This document shows positions 17,623 through 28,917 of a DNA stretch of 64,000 bases, piece after piece; within the stretch, counting starts at the first letter, position 1, and each line of letters starts with the position of its first letter. The DNA lies in NCBI GenBank assembly GCA_017626015.1, contig JAGAJO010000006.1:62001-126000 (forward strand). The letters run 5' to 3'. Source of the stretch: Ruminococcus sp. Its GTDB lineage: Bacteria; Bacillota; Clostridia; Oscillospirales; Ruminococcaceae. A program made the position numbers and the translations under genes. Below the pieces are notes generated by a model. That model searched no databases. It was not told the origin of the DNA and saw only the letters and a program-made list of their open reading frames with translations.

Positions 17623-18288
17623 CTAAAGCATTTTTCTTACTACGTCCTTAACCTCTGTAAGCGATGAGCATTTTGCATATAAAAGCTTTGCGGTATCATC
17701 GTCAGGTTCGGACAGATCCGGCACCATGACAGGTATGCATCCCGCATCGTATGCCGATCTTATACCGTTGGGCGAGTCCTCCAGAGCAATACAGCTTTCC
17801 GGCGGAAGCTCAAGGGCTGCCGCTGCCGTAAGATAAATGTCCGGAGCAGGCTTGCCGTTTTTCACCATATTGCCGCAGATCATACTGTCAAAATATCCTA
17901 GCACGCCTACGGAGCTGAGGTACATATCCGTCCTTTCTCTGTCCGTTGCGGTGGCGACAGCGATCTTCAGTCCCGACTCCCTGAGAAACTCCAGCAGGCC
18001 GTCAAGCCCAGGCTTTTTTTCTATTCCGTTGTGCAGGATATAAGCATTCATCAGCTCTATCCGTTTTGCACGGACGTCCCAGTATCTGAAATCCTCGCCG
18101 AATATCTCCTTTAAGTGCGGAATGGCGTATTTCGACGAAAGGGAACGTATACCCAGAACGTGCTCCTTAGTCATGGGATAGCCGTATAAGACTGCCGCCT
18201 CGCACCAGAAACGGGTCAGAAGCTTTTCCGTATCCAGCATAAGACCGTCCATATCGAAAATAACGCCTTTGAGTTTTTTCAAGATCAT
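17623..18288 (-). CDS. HAD-superfamily phosphatase/phosphomutase (beta-PGM-like)
   Basis: A 221-residue cytoplasmic HAD subfamily IA enzyme. Motif I is VIFDMDGLMLDTE near the N-terminus (nucleophile Asp and general acid Asp two residues on), motif II is the VATATD segment, motif III is NGKPAPDIYL and motif IV is CIALEDSPNG. The cap domain is between motifs I and II. The substrate is not determined; sugar phosphates are typical of this branch, which includes beta-phosphoglucomutase. Start choice is uncertain: AGAGGTG lies 2 nt before ATG 18288 and 8 nt before TTG 18282. The gene stands alone, convergent with the GH5 unit. Confidence 0.88.
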   Translation of the reverse strand: MILKKLKGVIFDMDGLMLDTEKLLTRFWCEAAVLYGYPMTKEHVLGIRSLSSKYAIPHLKEIFGEDFRYWDVRAKRIELMNAYILHNGIEKKPGLDGLLEFLRESGLKIAVATATDRERTDMYLSSVGVLGYFDSMICGNMVKNGKPAPDIYLTAAAALELPPESCIALEDSPNGIRSAYDAGCIPVMVPDLSEPDDDTAKLLYAKCSSLTEVKDVVRKML

Positions 18289-18361
18289 CACCTCTGTTAA
18301 AGCCAATAAAATTCTTCATATTTATTATACAATTTTGAATTAAAATTTGCAAGGCTTTAAA

Positions 18362-18390
18362 TTGACTTTTTTTTTGAAATATGGTATCAT
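18362..18390 (+). promoter_or_regulatory. Promoter of the PP2C gene
   Basis: TTGACT at 18362-18367, TATCAT at 18385-18390, spacer 17 bp. The 19-nt string GAAATATGGTATCATTAAA around the -10 recurs exactly in the promoter at 54842-54870. Confidence 0.85.
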
Positions 18391-18467
18391 TAAATTGATA
18401 TCATTTTGTTTTGCTGCGCCGGAATGATCCGGAAGGTGCGGCAATATTATGTTCGGGGCGGATTTTT

Positions 18468-19487
18468 ATGAATTACTATATTTACGGCTATACAGACTCA
18501 GGCAGCGTTCGTGACCACAACGAGGACGCTGTTCTGGTGGATCACAGAGTTTCGGACGGAGGAAGTCTCGAGGCTGCCGTCGCTGCGCCTTTTATTACAG
18601 CCGTATGCGACGGAGTCGGTGGAGAAAATGCGGGAGAACAGGCTTCGGGGCTGTGCCTGGAGGAGCTTGCCCGTGTAAGCTATTCCTCGTCTGCCGATCT
18701 GAAACGGATCCTGCTGGGGATCCACACCGATATAAAGAAAAAGGGCGTAAGCGAAGCAGGCTGCGGTAATATGCAGACTACGCTGTGCGCTCTGGCTGTG
18801 GACGAAAATGGCAAGGCTCTTTGCGTGAACGTGGGTGACAGCAGAATGTACCGCTATGTAAACGGAACGGTAAGACAGATCTCGGTGGATCAGTCCTACG
18901 GACAGTTTATGTACGAAAAGGGACAGATAGACAGCACGGACGAGCTTGCGCCCGAATACCGCAGCGGCATAATTTCCGCTATGGGAAGCTCCCAAAGCGA
19001 TCCCGAGATAGCTCAGACCCCTCTGATAACTGAGTTCGGGGAGGAGCCTGACGATATGATGATCATAGTTTCCGACGGCGTATCTGATTTTGTCAGCGAG
19101 GGTGAAATGGAGATAGGTCTTTCTATGGATCTGCCTGTTTCGGAAAAGATAATAGCCCTTGCAAAGCTTGCCGTAATGAACGGCAGTACAGATAATGTTT
19201 CGGTAATAGGAATAAAGCCGTATATAGACGATGAGGAGCTGAGAGCGCTGACGGTGACGGAATCGCTGGAGAAAACGGTTAATATTGCCGAGGTTCTGGC
19301 GGAAACTGATTCGCTGGGAGATATTCTGTCTATAGATGTAGACGAGATCGTAGGTTCAGGCAATAATGAGGACTCCCGCAGGGAAAGAGTAGGAGAGGAG
19401 GAGCTTGCGCTTGAAACCCACGATCTGTTTATGCAGGCGCAGGCAAGCATCAGCAGACTGAGCAGACTTTTTGACGATAAGAAGTAG
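18468..19487 (+). CDS. PP2C-family serine/threonine protein phosphatase
   Basis: A 339-residue cytoplasmic Mn/Mg-dependent phosphatase. The N-terminal PP2C domain (about residues 1-245) shows SGSVRDHNEDAV (metal Asp20), CDGVGG (Asp48), VGDSRMYRY and IIVSDGVSDF. A C-terminal acidic extension of about 95 residues has no domain I know. It presumably opposes a Hanks-type Ser/Thr kinase, but unlike the common clostridial arrangement (prpC-prkC) no kinase gene is adjacent. I start at ATG 18468 (MNYYIYGYTD), since the longer frame begins in the leader. It has its own promoter; a family A repeat follows. Confidence 0.9.
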   Translation: MNYYIYGYTDSGSVRDHNEDAVLVDHRVSDGGSLEAAVAAPFITAVCDGVGGENAGEQASGLCLEELARVSYSSSADLKRILLGIHTDIKKKGVSEAGCGNMQTTLCALAVDENGKALCVNVGDSRMYRYVNGTVRQISVDQSYGQFMYEKGQIDSTDELAPEYRSGIISAMGSSQSDPEIAQTPLITEFGEEPDDMMIIVSDGVSDFVSEGEMEIGLSMDLPVSEKIIALAKLAVMNGSTDNVSVIGIKPYIDDEELRALTVTESLEKTVNIAEVLAETDSLGDILSIDVDEIVGSGNNEDSRRERVGEEELALETHDLFMQAQASISRLSRLFDDKK

Positions 19488-19504
19488 ATATAGAATGTTC
19501 CTTA

Positions 19505-19739
19505 GGTTGTCAAAAAACTCCACACAAAGCAAGTAAGGGGCAGCCCTCTATCGCAGGGCTTGCCCCTCTTTTCAAACAGTCCACCGGACTGTTTGAAAAT
19601 TCACCCTATGCGGAGCTCCTGCGTATGGGGATTTCGCTCCTGCGGGAGCGACAAGGGGCTCTGCCCCCTTGACCCCCGCAAGCGCTCTAGTGCCGCGCTT
19701 GAGCCTGCGCTTTAGTTTCCCAAAGGGCTTTTTCTACAG
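19505..19739 (+). repeat. Interspersed repeat family A, copy 1 (235 bp)
   Basis: Non-coding and hairpin-rich: GGGGCAGCCCT/AGGGCTTGCCCC, AAACAGTCC/GGACTGTTT, TCGCTCC/GGGAGCGA and a GC-rich right part. By eye about 90% identical over its full length to the copy at 37311-37548, in the same orientation. No transposase or usable reading frame. It lies right after the PP2C gene and may serve as its terminator. Confidence 0.92.
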
Positions 19740-19787
19740 TATTTGGAAGCACTTCACATAATAGTTGTGCGGCGATAGCTAAAAATA

Positions 19788-19825
19788 TCCCACCGAAGCT
19801 AAGGCAGATCAAAGCTTCGGTGGGA
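19788..19825 (-). terminator. Terminator of the Na/Pi transporter gene
   Basis: A perfect 13-bp stem (TCCCACCGAAGCT with its complement) and a 12-nt loop; on the minus strand it is followed by TATTTTTAG. Confidence 0.88.
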
Positions 19826-19858
19826 TCAATTTTGCTTGGATTTACTTGGATAAGGTTA

Positions 19859-20881
19859 TCAGAAGTCGGCGGTTTCCGCTGTAAGGGGACGTTTTTTTAT
19901 TCTGCTGCCGTCCGGTATAATGAACATCACTGCCTTTACCATAAGCCAGATAAGCGGTATCCAGATAATTGTCATGATGACGTTGAACATTGTGTGCGCA
20001 TTGGCGATCTGACGGGAAATGACCTCGATCTCCGCACCCTTTGCCGAAATATGCTCGACGAGAGCGGCAAAGGGTCTGATGAACCAGATAAACAGCATAC
20101 AGCCTGAAATGTTGAATATACAGTGGGCTGCTGCGGTCCTTCTTGCGTCTTTGGACTGTCCCACCGACGCCAGGAGGGCGGTTATCGTTGTGCCTATGTT
20201 GTCGCCGAGGAGTATCGGGATAGCTCCGGTAAGACCTATAATGCTGGATACTCCGTCAGCGGCAGGCTGTGACGAAAGGTTCTGAAGCACTGCGATGGTC
20301 GCAGAGGAGCTTTGCACTATCATAGTCATGACCGTTCCAACGATCACGCCCAGTACGGGGATATCCGACACACGCTTGATAAGATCTGCGAAAACTTCAC
20401 TGGTGGCAAGGGGAGCCATAGCGTCTCCCATAGTTTCTATGCCAAGGAAAAGCAGTCCGAAAGCAAATACCGTCATGCCGATGTTTTTAGTCTTGTCTGC
20501 CTTTGAAATGAAGGAAATGAAGAATCCCGTGAAAATGAACAGGAAAATAAAATCGCTTATTTTAAATGCCAGAAGCTGAGCTGTCATTGTGGTGCCGATA
20601 TTTGCGCCGAGCATGACCGAGATAGCCTGTGGGAGAGACATAAGTCCTGCACTTACAAAGCCGATGACCATTACCGTGGTGGCTGACGAGCTTTGAAGCA
20701 CTGCGGTAGTCAGGGCGCCTGCTACAACTCCCAGCAGCGGATTTTTTGTCAGCGCCGACAGTATCTTCTTCATCTTATCTCCCGCAACCTTTTGCAGACT
20801 GTCGCTCATAAGGTTCATGCCGTAAATAAAGACGGCAATACCTCCCAACAATGAGAAAACCGTTTGTAATGTATTATTCAT
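19859..20881 (-). CDS. Na+/phosphate symporter family protein, without PhoU domain
   Basis: A 340-residue polytopic membrane protein of the Na/Pi-cotransporter (NptA/SLC34-like) family. The two inverted repeats each carry the signature QSSSAT (LQSSSATTVM and VQSSSATIAV), with the GANIGTT and GDNIGTT substrate-site motifs. Many bacterial relatives run to 540-600 residues with a C-terminal PhoU-like domain; this one ends after the membrane part with a short basic tail. It starts at ATG 20881, 5 nt after GGAGG; the first Met of a longer frame lacks a ribosome site. It stands alone between its terminator and a divergent GH2 gene. Confidence 0.9.
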   Translation of the reverse strand: MNNTLQTVFSLLGGIAVFIYGMNLMSDSLQKVAGDKMKKILSALTKNPLLGVVAGALTTAVLQSSSATTVMVIGFVSAGLMSLPQAISVMLGANIGTTMTAQLLAFKISDFIFLFIFTGFFISFISKADKTKNIGMTVFAFGLLFLGIETMGDAMAPLATSEVFADLIKRVSDIPVLGVIVGTVMTMIVQSSSATIAVLQNLSSQPAADGVSSIIGLTGAIPILLGDNIGTTITALLASVGQSKDARRTAAAHCIFNISGCMLFIWFIRPFAALVEHISAKGAEIEVISRQIANAHTMFNVIMTIIWIPLIWLMVKAVMFIIPDGSRIKKRPLTAETADF

Positions 20882-20905
20882 AAATACCTCCAATATATTT
20901 GACAT

Positions 20906-24081
<3,176 letters not shown>

Positions 24082-24157
24082 CGCTTTACCGTCTGCGACT
24101 GCCCGGAAATTATTGCACCGGAGATTAATAAATGTCCTGTCTAAGATAACAAATGAC

Positions 24158-24186
24158 TTGCTTTTCTCATGAAGCTGCTATATAAT
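24158..24186 (+). promoter_or_regulatory. Promoter of the GH51 gene
   Basis: TTGCTT at 24158-24163 and TATAAT at 24181-24186 with a 17-bp spacer. Confidence 0.82.
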
Positions 24187-24188
24187 TA

Positions 24189-24214
24189 ACGTACACAATG
24201 GCTGTGCGGTATTG
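24189..24214 (-). repeat. Solo end fragment of repeat family B
   Basis: Its reverse complement, 26 nt starting GTCAATACCGCACAGCC, matches the left end of the family B copy at 30.39 kb at about 23 of 26 positions. It lies inside the leader of the GH51 transcript. Confidence 0.6.
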
Positions 24215-24239
24215 ACTAAAAAAGAAAAGAGGTTTCGTT

Positions 24240-25727
24240 ATGAAAGAGACTACTATCAGAGTAAACGCAAATAAAAAAAAGAGCAGGATAAATCCCGAAA
24301 TATACGGACATTTTTCCGAGCATCTGGGAAGATGTATTTATAACGGACTGTATGTCGGCGAGGATTCCTCTATCCCCAATTCGGGTGGAGTCAGGAAGGA
24401 CGTTATCGAAGCGCTGAAAAATATTAAGATCCCTGTACTAAGATGGCCGGGCGGCTGCTTTGCAGACGAATACCACTGGAAGGACGGTATAGGCGAAAAG
24501 TCAGCCAGAAAGAAAATGATAAACACCAACTGGGGTCACGTTGTGGAGGATAACAGCTTCGGTACTCACGAATTTATGGAGCTTTGCGAGGAGCTTGGCT
24601 GTCAGCCCTATGTTGCCGGAAATATGGGCAGCGGAACTGTTCAGGAGCTTGCCGAATGGGTTGAGTATATGACCTTTGACGGCGTTTCTCCCATGGCGGA
24701 GCTGAGAAGGAAAAACGGCAGAGAAAAGCCGTGGAAGCTTAAATATCTCGGCATAGGAAACGAAAGCTGGGGCTGCGGAGGAAATATGCGTCCCGAATAT
24801 TATTCTGATCTGTATAAGCAGTATCAGAGCTTCTGCAAGAATTTCAGCGGGAACGAGCTTTACAAGGTCGCCTGCGGTCCAAACGCTGACGACTACAACT
24901 GGACAGAGGTCGTTATGAAAAACCTTAACGAATATCATACAAAGGCTATCTCTCTCCATTACTACACGATCCCCAGCGGAAACTGGAATGCGAAAGGGTC
25001 GGCGACAGGCTTTACCGACGAGGAATACTATGCCACAGTGTCAAAAACCCTTTATATGGACGAGCTTGTGACTAAGCACGGTGAGATAATGGATAAATAC
25101 GATCCCGAAAAGAAGATCGGTCTTATTGTGGACGAGTGGGGCTGCTGGTATGATGTGGAGGAGGGCACCAATCCCGGATTCCTTTATCAGCAGAATACCA
25201 TGCGTGACGCAATAGTTGCGGCGGAAAATCTTAATATTTTCAACGCCCATTCCGACAGAGTTGTAATGGCTAACCTTGCTCAGGCCGTGAACGTTCTCCA
25301 ATCTGTTATCCTCACAGAGGGTGATAAAATGCTTCTTACGCCCACATATCATGTTTTCGATCTGTACAAGGAGCATCAGGGAGCAGAGCTGCTCGAGTCG
25401 GAGTGCGACAGCTTTGAGGTCGGTACAGAAGAATACAAGGCTCCTGCGATCTCACAGTCGGTTTCCGCAGACAGCTCCGGGAATATACTTATCACAGCGT
25501 CAAACTGTTCTCTCAGCGACAGCGTAAGGGTAAAGGTCATGCTTGACGGATTTTCACCGGCAGATGTAAAGGGACGTATCCTCTGCGCAGCTGCGGGAGA
25601 GTTCAACAGCTTTGACTGCCCCGACAAAGTAAAGCCGGCGGACTTCGGCTCAGCCGTGATAGAGGGCGGCTCTGTTGTATTCGAGATGCCTCCGTGCTCC
25701 GTTGTATCTCTTAAGGCATTGAAATGA
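24240..25727 (+). CDS. abfA: GH51 alpha-L-arabinofuranosidase
   Basis: A 495-residue cytoplasmic enzyme that removes terminal alpha-L-arabinofuranose from arabinoxylan or arabinan fragments. The TIM barrel carries the acid/base Glu175 in [11 protein letters not shown] and the nucleophile Glu299 in [10 protein letters not shown], followed by a C-terminal beta-sandwich ending VVSLKAL. Length and residue spacing match characterised GH51 enzymes. It has no signal peptide. AAAAGAGG precedes ATG. Its stop overlaps the next ATG by 4 nt (ATGA), tying it to a small zinc-ribbon-like protein. Confidence 0.96.
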   Translation: MKETTIRVNANKKKSRINPEIYGHFSEHLGRCIYNGLYVGEDSSIPNSGGVRKDVIEALKNIKIPVLRWPGGCFADEYHWKDGIGEKSARKKMINTNWGHVVEDNSFGTHEFMELCEELGCQPYVAGNMGSGTVQELAEWVEYMTFDGVSPMAELRRKNGREKPWKLKYLGIGNESWGCGGNMRPEYYSDLYKQYQSFCKNFSGNELYKVACGPNADDYNWTEVVMKNLNEYHTKAISLHYYTIPSGNWNAKGSATGFTDEEYYATVSKTLYMDELVTKHGEIMDKYDPEKKIGLIVDEWGCWYDVEEGTNPGFLYQQNTMRDAIVAAENLNIFNAHSDRVVMANLAQAVNVLQSVILTEGDKMLLTPTYHVFDLYKEHQGAELLESECDSFEVGTEEYKAPAISQSVSADSSGNILITASNCSLSDSVRVKVMLDGFSPADVKGRILCAAAGEFNSFDCPDKVKPADFGSAVIEGGSVVFEMPPCSVVSLKALK

Positions 25728-25975
25728 GGAAGCCGTGCAGAAAATGCCTTTTAGCGCAGCTTGATCCTGACGAATATACTCAAAATCTGCTTGAGTATAT
25801 AAAAAACTATCCTGCCGACAAACGGGTCAGCGAGGAGGTCTACCGTAAAAGGCTTGAGATATGCCAGAACTGTCCGGAGCTTGCAGGCGGCATATGCGCA
25901 CAGTGCGGCTGCTATGTGGAGCTGAGGGCGTTAAAGCCGTCAATGTACTGCGCAGGAGTAAAAAAGCTGTGGTGA
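25724..25975 (+). CDS. Small cysteine-rich protein (DUF6171-like)
   Basis: An 83-residue protein with paired cysteines: CRKC at 5-8, then CQNC and [10 protein letters not shown] in the C-terminal half, plus a final Cys in MYCAG. The layout suggests one or two zinc-ribbon or rubredoxin-like metal sites; I match it to DUF6171, which has no known function. It overlaps the arabinofuranosidase by ATGA, so it is translated with it, and a good terminator follows. The pairing may be only operon convenience. Confidence 0.75.
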   Translation: MRKPCRKCLLAQLDPDEYTQNLLEYIKNYPADKRVSEEVYRKRLEICQNCPELAGGICAQCGCYVELRALKPSMYCAGVKKLW

Positions 25976-25989
25976 AAAAAGATGCTATG

Positions 25990-26024
25990 AAAAATCGGGT
26001 GAACGCCGTTCGTCCGATTTTTTT
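25990..26024 (+). terminator. Terminator of the GH51-DUF6171 unit
   Basis: AAAAATCGG / CCGATTTTT stem with an inner GAACG/CGTTC stem, followed by a T-run. Confidence 0.87.
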
Positions 26025-26027
26025 AGG

Positions 26028-26218
26028 AAATATCGCATAATCATTGTGTGCGTATTGCGCAGTCAGATTTTTCGTCAGATTGCCTAAATTCGACGTAGGC
26101 ATACTAACGTATGTCAAGGAGAATTTGGGTAATATGACGGAAATAGACGCAGCGTTTGATCAAGATCAAACGCCTCAAGACGTACACAAAGCCGTCAGGC
26201 GGTGATTGTGCGATATTT
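26028..26218 (+). repeat. MITE-like interspersed repeat family B, copy 1 (about 190 bp)
   Basis: Inverted ends (AATATCGCATAATCA and its near-complement TGATTGTGCGATATT, one mismatch). The interior is shared with the copy at 30386-30554, including CAGTCAGATTTTTCGTCAG and a CGTACACAAAGCCGTCAGG block. This copy has an extra GCGTTTGATCAAGATCAAACGC palindrome-like insert near the right end. It has no open frame of its own and lies between a terminator and the sigma-factor promoter. Confidence 0.9.
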
Positions 26219-26231
26219 TCTTTATTACTGC

Positions 26232-26260
26232 TGCAACTTTTTATAGGTCTGCTGCGTTTT
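26232..26260 (+). promoter_or_regulatory. Putative ECF-type promoter of the sigma-factor operon
   Basis: TGCAAC at 26232-26237 and CGTTTT at 26255-26260. The -35 AAC and -10 CGT layout (17 nt between them) is that of many ECF sigma promoters, and no sigma-A hexamers are seen here, so autoregulation is likely. Confidence 0.62.
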
Positions 26261-26284
26261 ATATAGTGAAGGGGAGTGAAAAGC

Positions 26285-26746
26285 ATGGAGAGACCGGGCA
26301 GGGAGGAATACGGCAGACTGGTAGAGGAGTACGCCGACATGGTGACCAGACTGTGTGTTATACATACGGGAAATTACACCGATGCCGAGGATTGCTGGCA
26401 GAACGTTTTCTTCAAGCTTTTCAGGGCGCTCGGAAAGTCTGATATCCCCAATGTCAAGGCTTGGCTTATAAAGGTCACGCTCAATGAGTGCCGAAGCGTC
26501 CTGAGATACCGTCTTGGTAAAAGCTCCGTGAATTTTGACGAGGTAACTGCTGCGGCGGAGGACAGCCGTGAGTTTGAAATGCTTGATCTTGTGTTCAGGC
26601 TTCCGCCGAAATACAGGGACGTGATATATTTATATTATTACGAGGAGCTTTCGGTGGAGGAGATATCAAAGGCGACAGGGACAAACATAAATACCCTGAA
26701 ATCCCGGCTGAAAAGGGGCAGAGAAAAGCTTAAGGAGTTTCTGTAA
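26285..26746 (+). CDS. ECF-type RNA polymerase sigma-70 factor
   Basis: A 153-residue sigma factor with only regions 2 and 4. Region 2 is about residues 12-75 (YADMVTRLCVIHTGNYTDAE, then the CWQNVFFKLF and KAWLIKVTLNECR segments). Region 4 is about 95-150, with a helix-turn-helix in YLYYYEELSVEEISKATG and LKSRLKRGREKLKE. ATG 26285 sits 8 nt after GGGGAG, better than GTG 26276. The next gene encodes a single-pass membrane protein that is probably its anti-sigma factor. The regulon is unknown; an ECF-like promoter upstream suggests self-activation. Confidence 0.92.
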   Translation: MERPGREEYGRLVEEYADMVTRLCVIHTGNYTDAEDCWQNVFFKLFRALGKSDIPNVKAWLIKVTLNECRSVLRYRLGKSSVNFDEVTAAAEDSREFEMLDLVFRLPPKYRDVIYLYYYEELSVEEISKATGTNINTLKSRLKRGREKLKEFL

Positions 26747-26776
26747 GCTCTTTGTGAAAGCGGAAAGGAGACGTTC

Positions 26777-28084
26777 ATGAACAATATATTTAAGGTTTTC
26801 GACAGGTATGTAACGCCTGAAAAGTGGAAGAAAGACGCTGTGGAAAAGGCATTTGCCGAAAAGCCAAGGCTTAAAAGAGGTCAGCTTGCGCTGGCAGTTT
26901 GTGCAACAGCGGCGGTCTTAGTCGGACTTGTCACAGCTCCCTTTTTGGCAAGCAGAATGACCGATGTGCCCGATCTGTCTCCGGGGTCTGAAAGCAGTCA
27001 GGCGGACAGCGGGGAGGAGATATCTCTTTACGAGGGAATGCCCTATGACGAGCTGTACAGCTTTATGAAAACGAAGTATGACGAGGTCGTATACGGCATA
27101 GTCCTTGCGCCGAAGGACGACTATTCAAGGATCACTGTGTATACTCACGGTACTCTGCTGAACCAATATGGCGTTGCGGAAAATCAGGTCAGGATCGACA
27201 GCTTTGATATTACCGGCACTGATTATACGGGGGGCGTGGAAAGACCTATGGTCTCTGCCACTATGGGTATTAACGTGGGCGACTGGGTTCTTCTTGGCTA
27301 CAACAGATACTATATCGAATACTGTACCGGATTAGGTCAGATCACCAGAGAAAAGCCGAAGGGATACACTTATTCTGAGGAATATTTTCTGGAGGGATAC
27401 GCAAACTTAGGCAAGAGCCGGGATCAGTCATTTTTAAGGATCGCCGAATGTGCAAAGGCGATCTGCGCAACTGACGATCTTAATGACAGCAGGGTATGCA
27501 GTATTATTCTCGAAACATACAGGCAATGGAATCGTGAGGAGGGTACAGTGGGCTGTGATCCTGACGATGTGCATATAGAGCAGGACTCGGCTTTGTATTA
27601 TGAGGTCACTGAAATGCCAATTCTGGCGGACGCCAGCAAAAACTTTGAAACGACCGACGACGGCTGGCTTAAATATTACGGTTCCTGCTACAAGCACGTT
27701 TTTAGGATACGTGGCGCACCGAATGACGATCTTAGCGGAGCCAAGGCTTTTAAGGTTGGAGACAGCCTGTTCGGGATAGATTTCGGTGAGGAATATACGC
27801 CGGTCATGTTCACAGTGGACGTCCAGAGCGAAGAGACTGTGACCCCGGAAAAAGCCGAGGTGATCCCCGATATTAACGATCCGTCCTGCGTATATCTTTC
27901 GGTCGAGTTTACAGTCAGCGATATGGAGGAATACGGCGTATTTAATAAATGCACCATAAGCTATCATATGACAAACGAAAATGCGTATTATTATAAGGAT
28001 GTCAGTCCCAAGGAGATCGCTGAAAAAATGGAATATGAAAGCAAGTGGACTCTGCGCTATAGATTTGACGGAATGAAAAGGTAA
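26777..28084 (+). CDS. Single-pass membrane protein, putative anti-sigma factor
   Basis: A 435-residue protein encoded 30 bp after the sigma factor. Residues 1-35 are a short cytoplasmic part (MNNIFKVFDRYVTPEKW), a TM is at about 38-58, and the rest is a large extracellular region of about 370 residues with no family I recognise. The cytoplasmic part is too short for a classical zinc anti-sigma domain and lacks the HxxxCxxC motif. Position and topology suggest that it senses an outside signal and holds the sigma factor, but that is inference. GGAAAGGAG precedes ATG. Confidence 0.7.
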   Translation: MNNIFKVFDRYVTPEKWKKDAVEKAFAEKPRLKRGQLALAVCATAAVLVGLVTAPFLASRMTDVPDLSPGSESSQADSGEEISLYEGMPYDELYSFMKTKYDEVVYGIVLAPKDDYSRITVYTHGTLLNQYGVAENQVRIDSFDITGTDYTGGVERPMVSATMGINVGDWVLLGYNRYYIEYCTGLGQITREKPKGYTYSEEYFLEGYANLGKSRDQSFLRIAECAKAICATDDLNDSRVCSIILETYRQWNREEGTVGCDPDDVHIEQDSALYYEVTEMPILADASKNFETTDDGWLKYYGSCYKHVFRIRGAPNDDLSGAKAFKVGDSLFGIDFGEEYTPVMFTVDVQSEETVTPEKAEVIPDINDPSCVYLSVEFTVSDMEEYGVFNKCTISYHMTNENAYYYKDVSPKEIAEKMEYESKWTLRYRFDGMKR

Positions 28085-28109
28085 GACGGATGTCCTGCCA
28101 TAATGATAA

Positions 28110-28148
28110 GCAAAAAACGGACGATCGTCATGATACGTCCGTTTTTGC
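28110..28148. terminator. Bidirectional terminator
   Basis: GCAAAAAACGGACG with the complement CGTCCGTTTTTGC around a 12-nt loop. It is flanked by A- and T-runs, so it serves the anti-sigma gene on plus and the cysteine-cluster gene on minus. Confidence 0.88.
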
Positions 28149-28186
28149 GTTTATTTGATCCTGAAAGCTTAGTGCAACGAAAAAGT

Positions 28187-28690
28187 CTACACCAGTGAGC
28201 TTTTATATTTGTTCTCTTCCACCACCATGATAGGGTACCCGTCAAGATACGGCTTTACTGCCGACGGCGTTTCGTCCGCATAGGCAAAGATCTCAGGTGC
28301 AAGCTCCTTGGCAACGGCTTGGATATCGGCAAGGGGTTTGGTCTGAACAACGGGACAGACAGGGGAAAGCGTTATCACCCTTACTCCGTTGAGAGCCATT
28401 ATCCTGAACGGCCAGATGCGGCAGTCAAAGGGCTTATCGTCGCCCATAATGCAGCCCTTTTCCTGATCGAGAAGGGAGCAGTAATACAGATCGGCGTCAG
28501 GCTCCTTATCCATTTTGAGGAGAAAATGGTCGTCCTTTCGTATGAATTTCTGATCCGGCTCGAAATCCTGCATGATGCGGCTGGCAAGCTTAACAGGAAT
28601 TATAGGCGTTTCCCACAGATCGTAGCTGTCGAAGGTGCAGCACAGCTTGCATTTTGCACATTCATCCCGGGACAGGATCTTACTAAGCAT
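28187..28690 (-). CDS. YkgJ-type cysteine-cluster protein
   Basis: A 167-residue soluble protein with the N-terminal cluster CAKCKLCC (residues about 12-19), then YCSLLDQEKGCIM, FDCRIWPFR and the SPVCPVV segment. This is the CxxCxxCC...C layout of the YkgJ/UPF0153 family, thought to bind zinc or an iron-sulfur cluster; no function is established here. ATG 28690 lies about 8 nt after AAGGAAG. It is convergent with the sigma-factor unit and shares its terminator. Confidence 0.85.
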   Translation of the reverse strand: MLSKILSRDECAKCKLCCTFDSYDLWETPIIPVKLASRIMQDFEPDQKFIRKDDHFLLKMDKEPDADLYYCSLLDQEKGCIMGDDKPFDCRIWPFRIMALNGVRVITLSPVCPVVQTKPLADIQAVAKELAPEIFAYADETPSAVKPYLDGYPIMVVEENKYKSSLV

Positions 28691-28836
28691 AAAACTCACT
28701 TCCTTTATATTTATATGCTCATTTTAACATATCCCATCAAAAAAATCAAGTATCACTTGGGTAATAAGTCTGATCGCTTTGATATTTGCATTTAAGAAAT
28801 AAATTTCACTAGATACAGGTTCTTAATAATGCAAAA

Positions 28837-28872
28837 AGCCCGAAAGAGGTTGTTGGTAACCTCATTCGGGCT
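28837..28872 (-). terminator. Terminator of the first M23 peptidase gene
   Basis: On the minus strand AGCCCGAATGAGGTT pairs with AACCTCTTTCGGGCT (one mismatch) around a 6-nt loop, followed by TTTTT. Confidence 0.9.
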
Positions 28873-28917
28873 GAATTTCTATATGAGTGCAAAGCTGTCA
28901 GCGATCCGCTTATAGCT

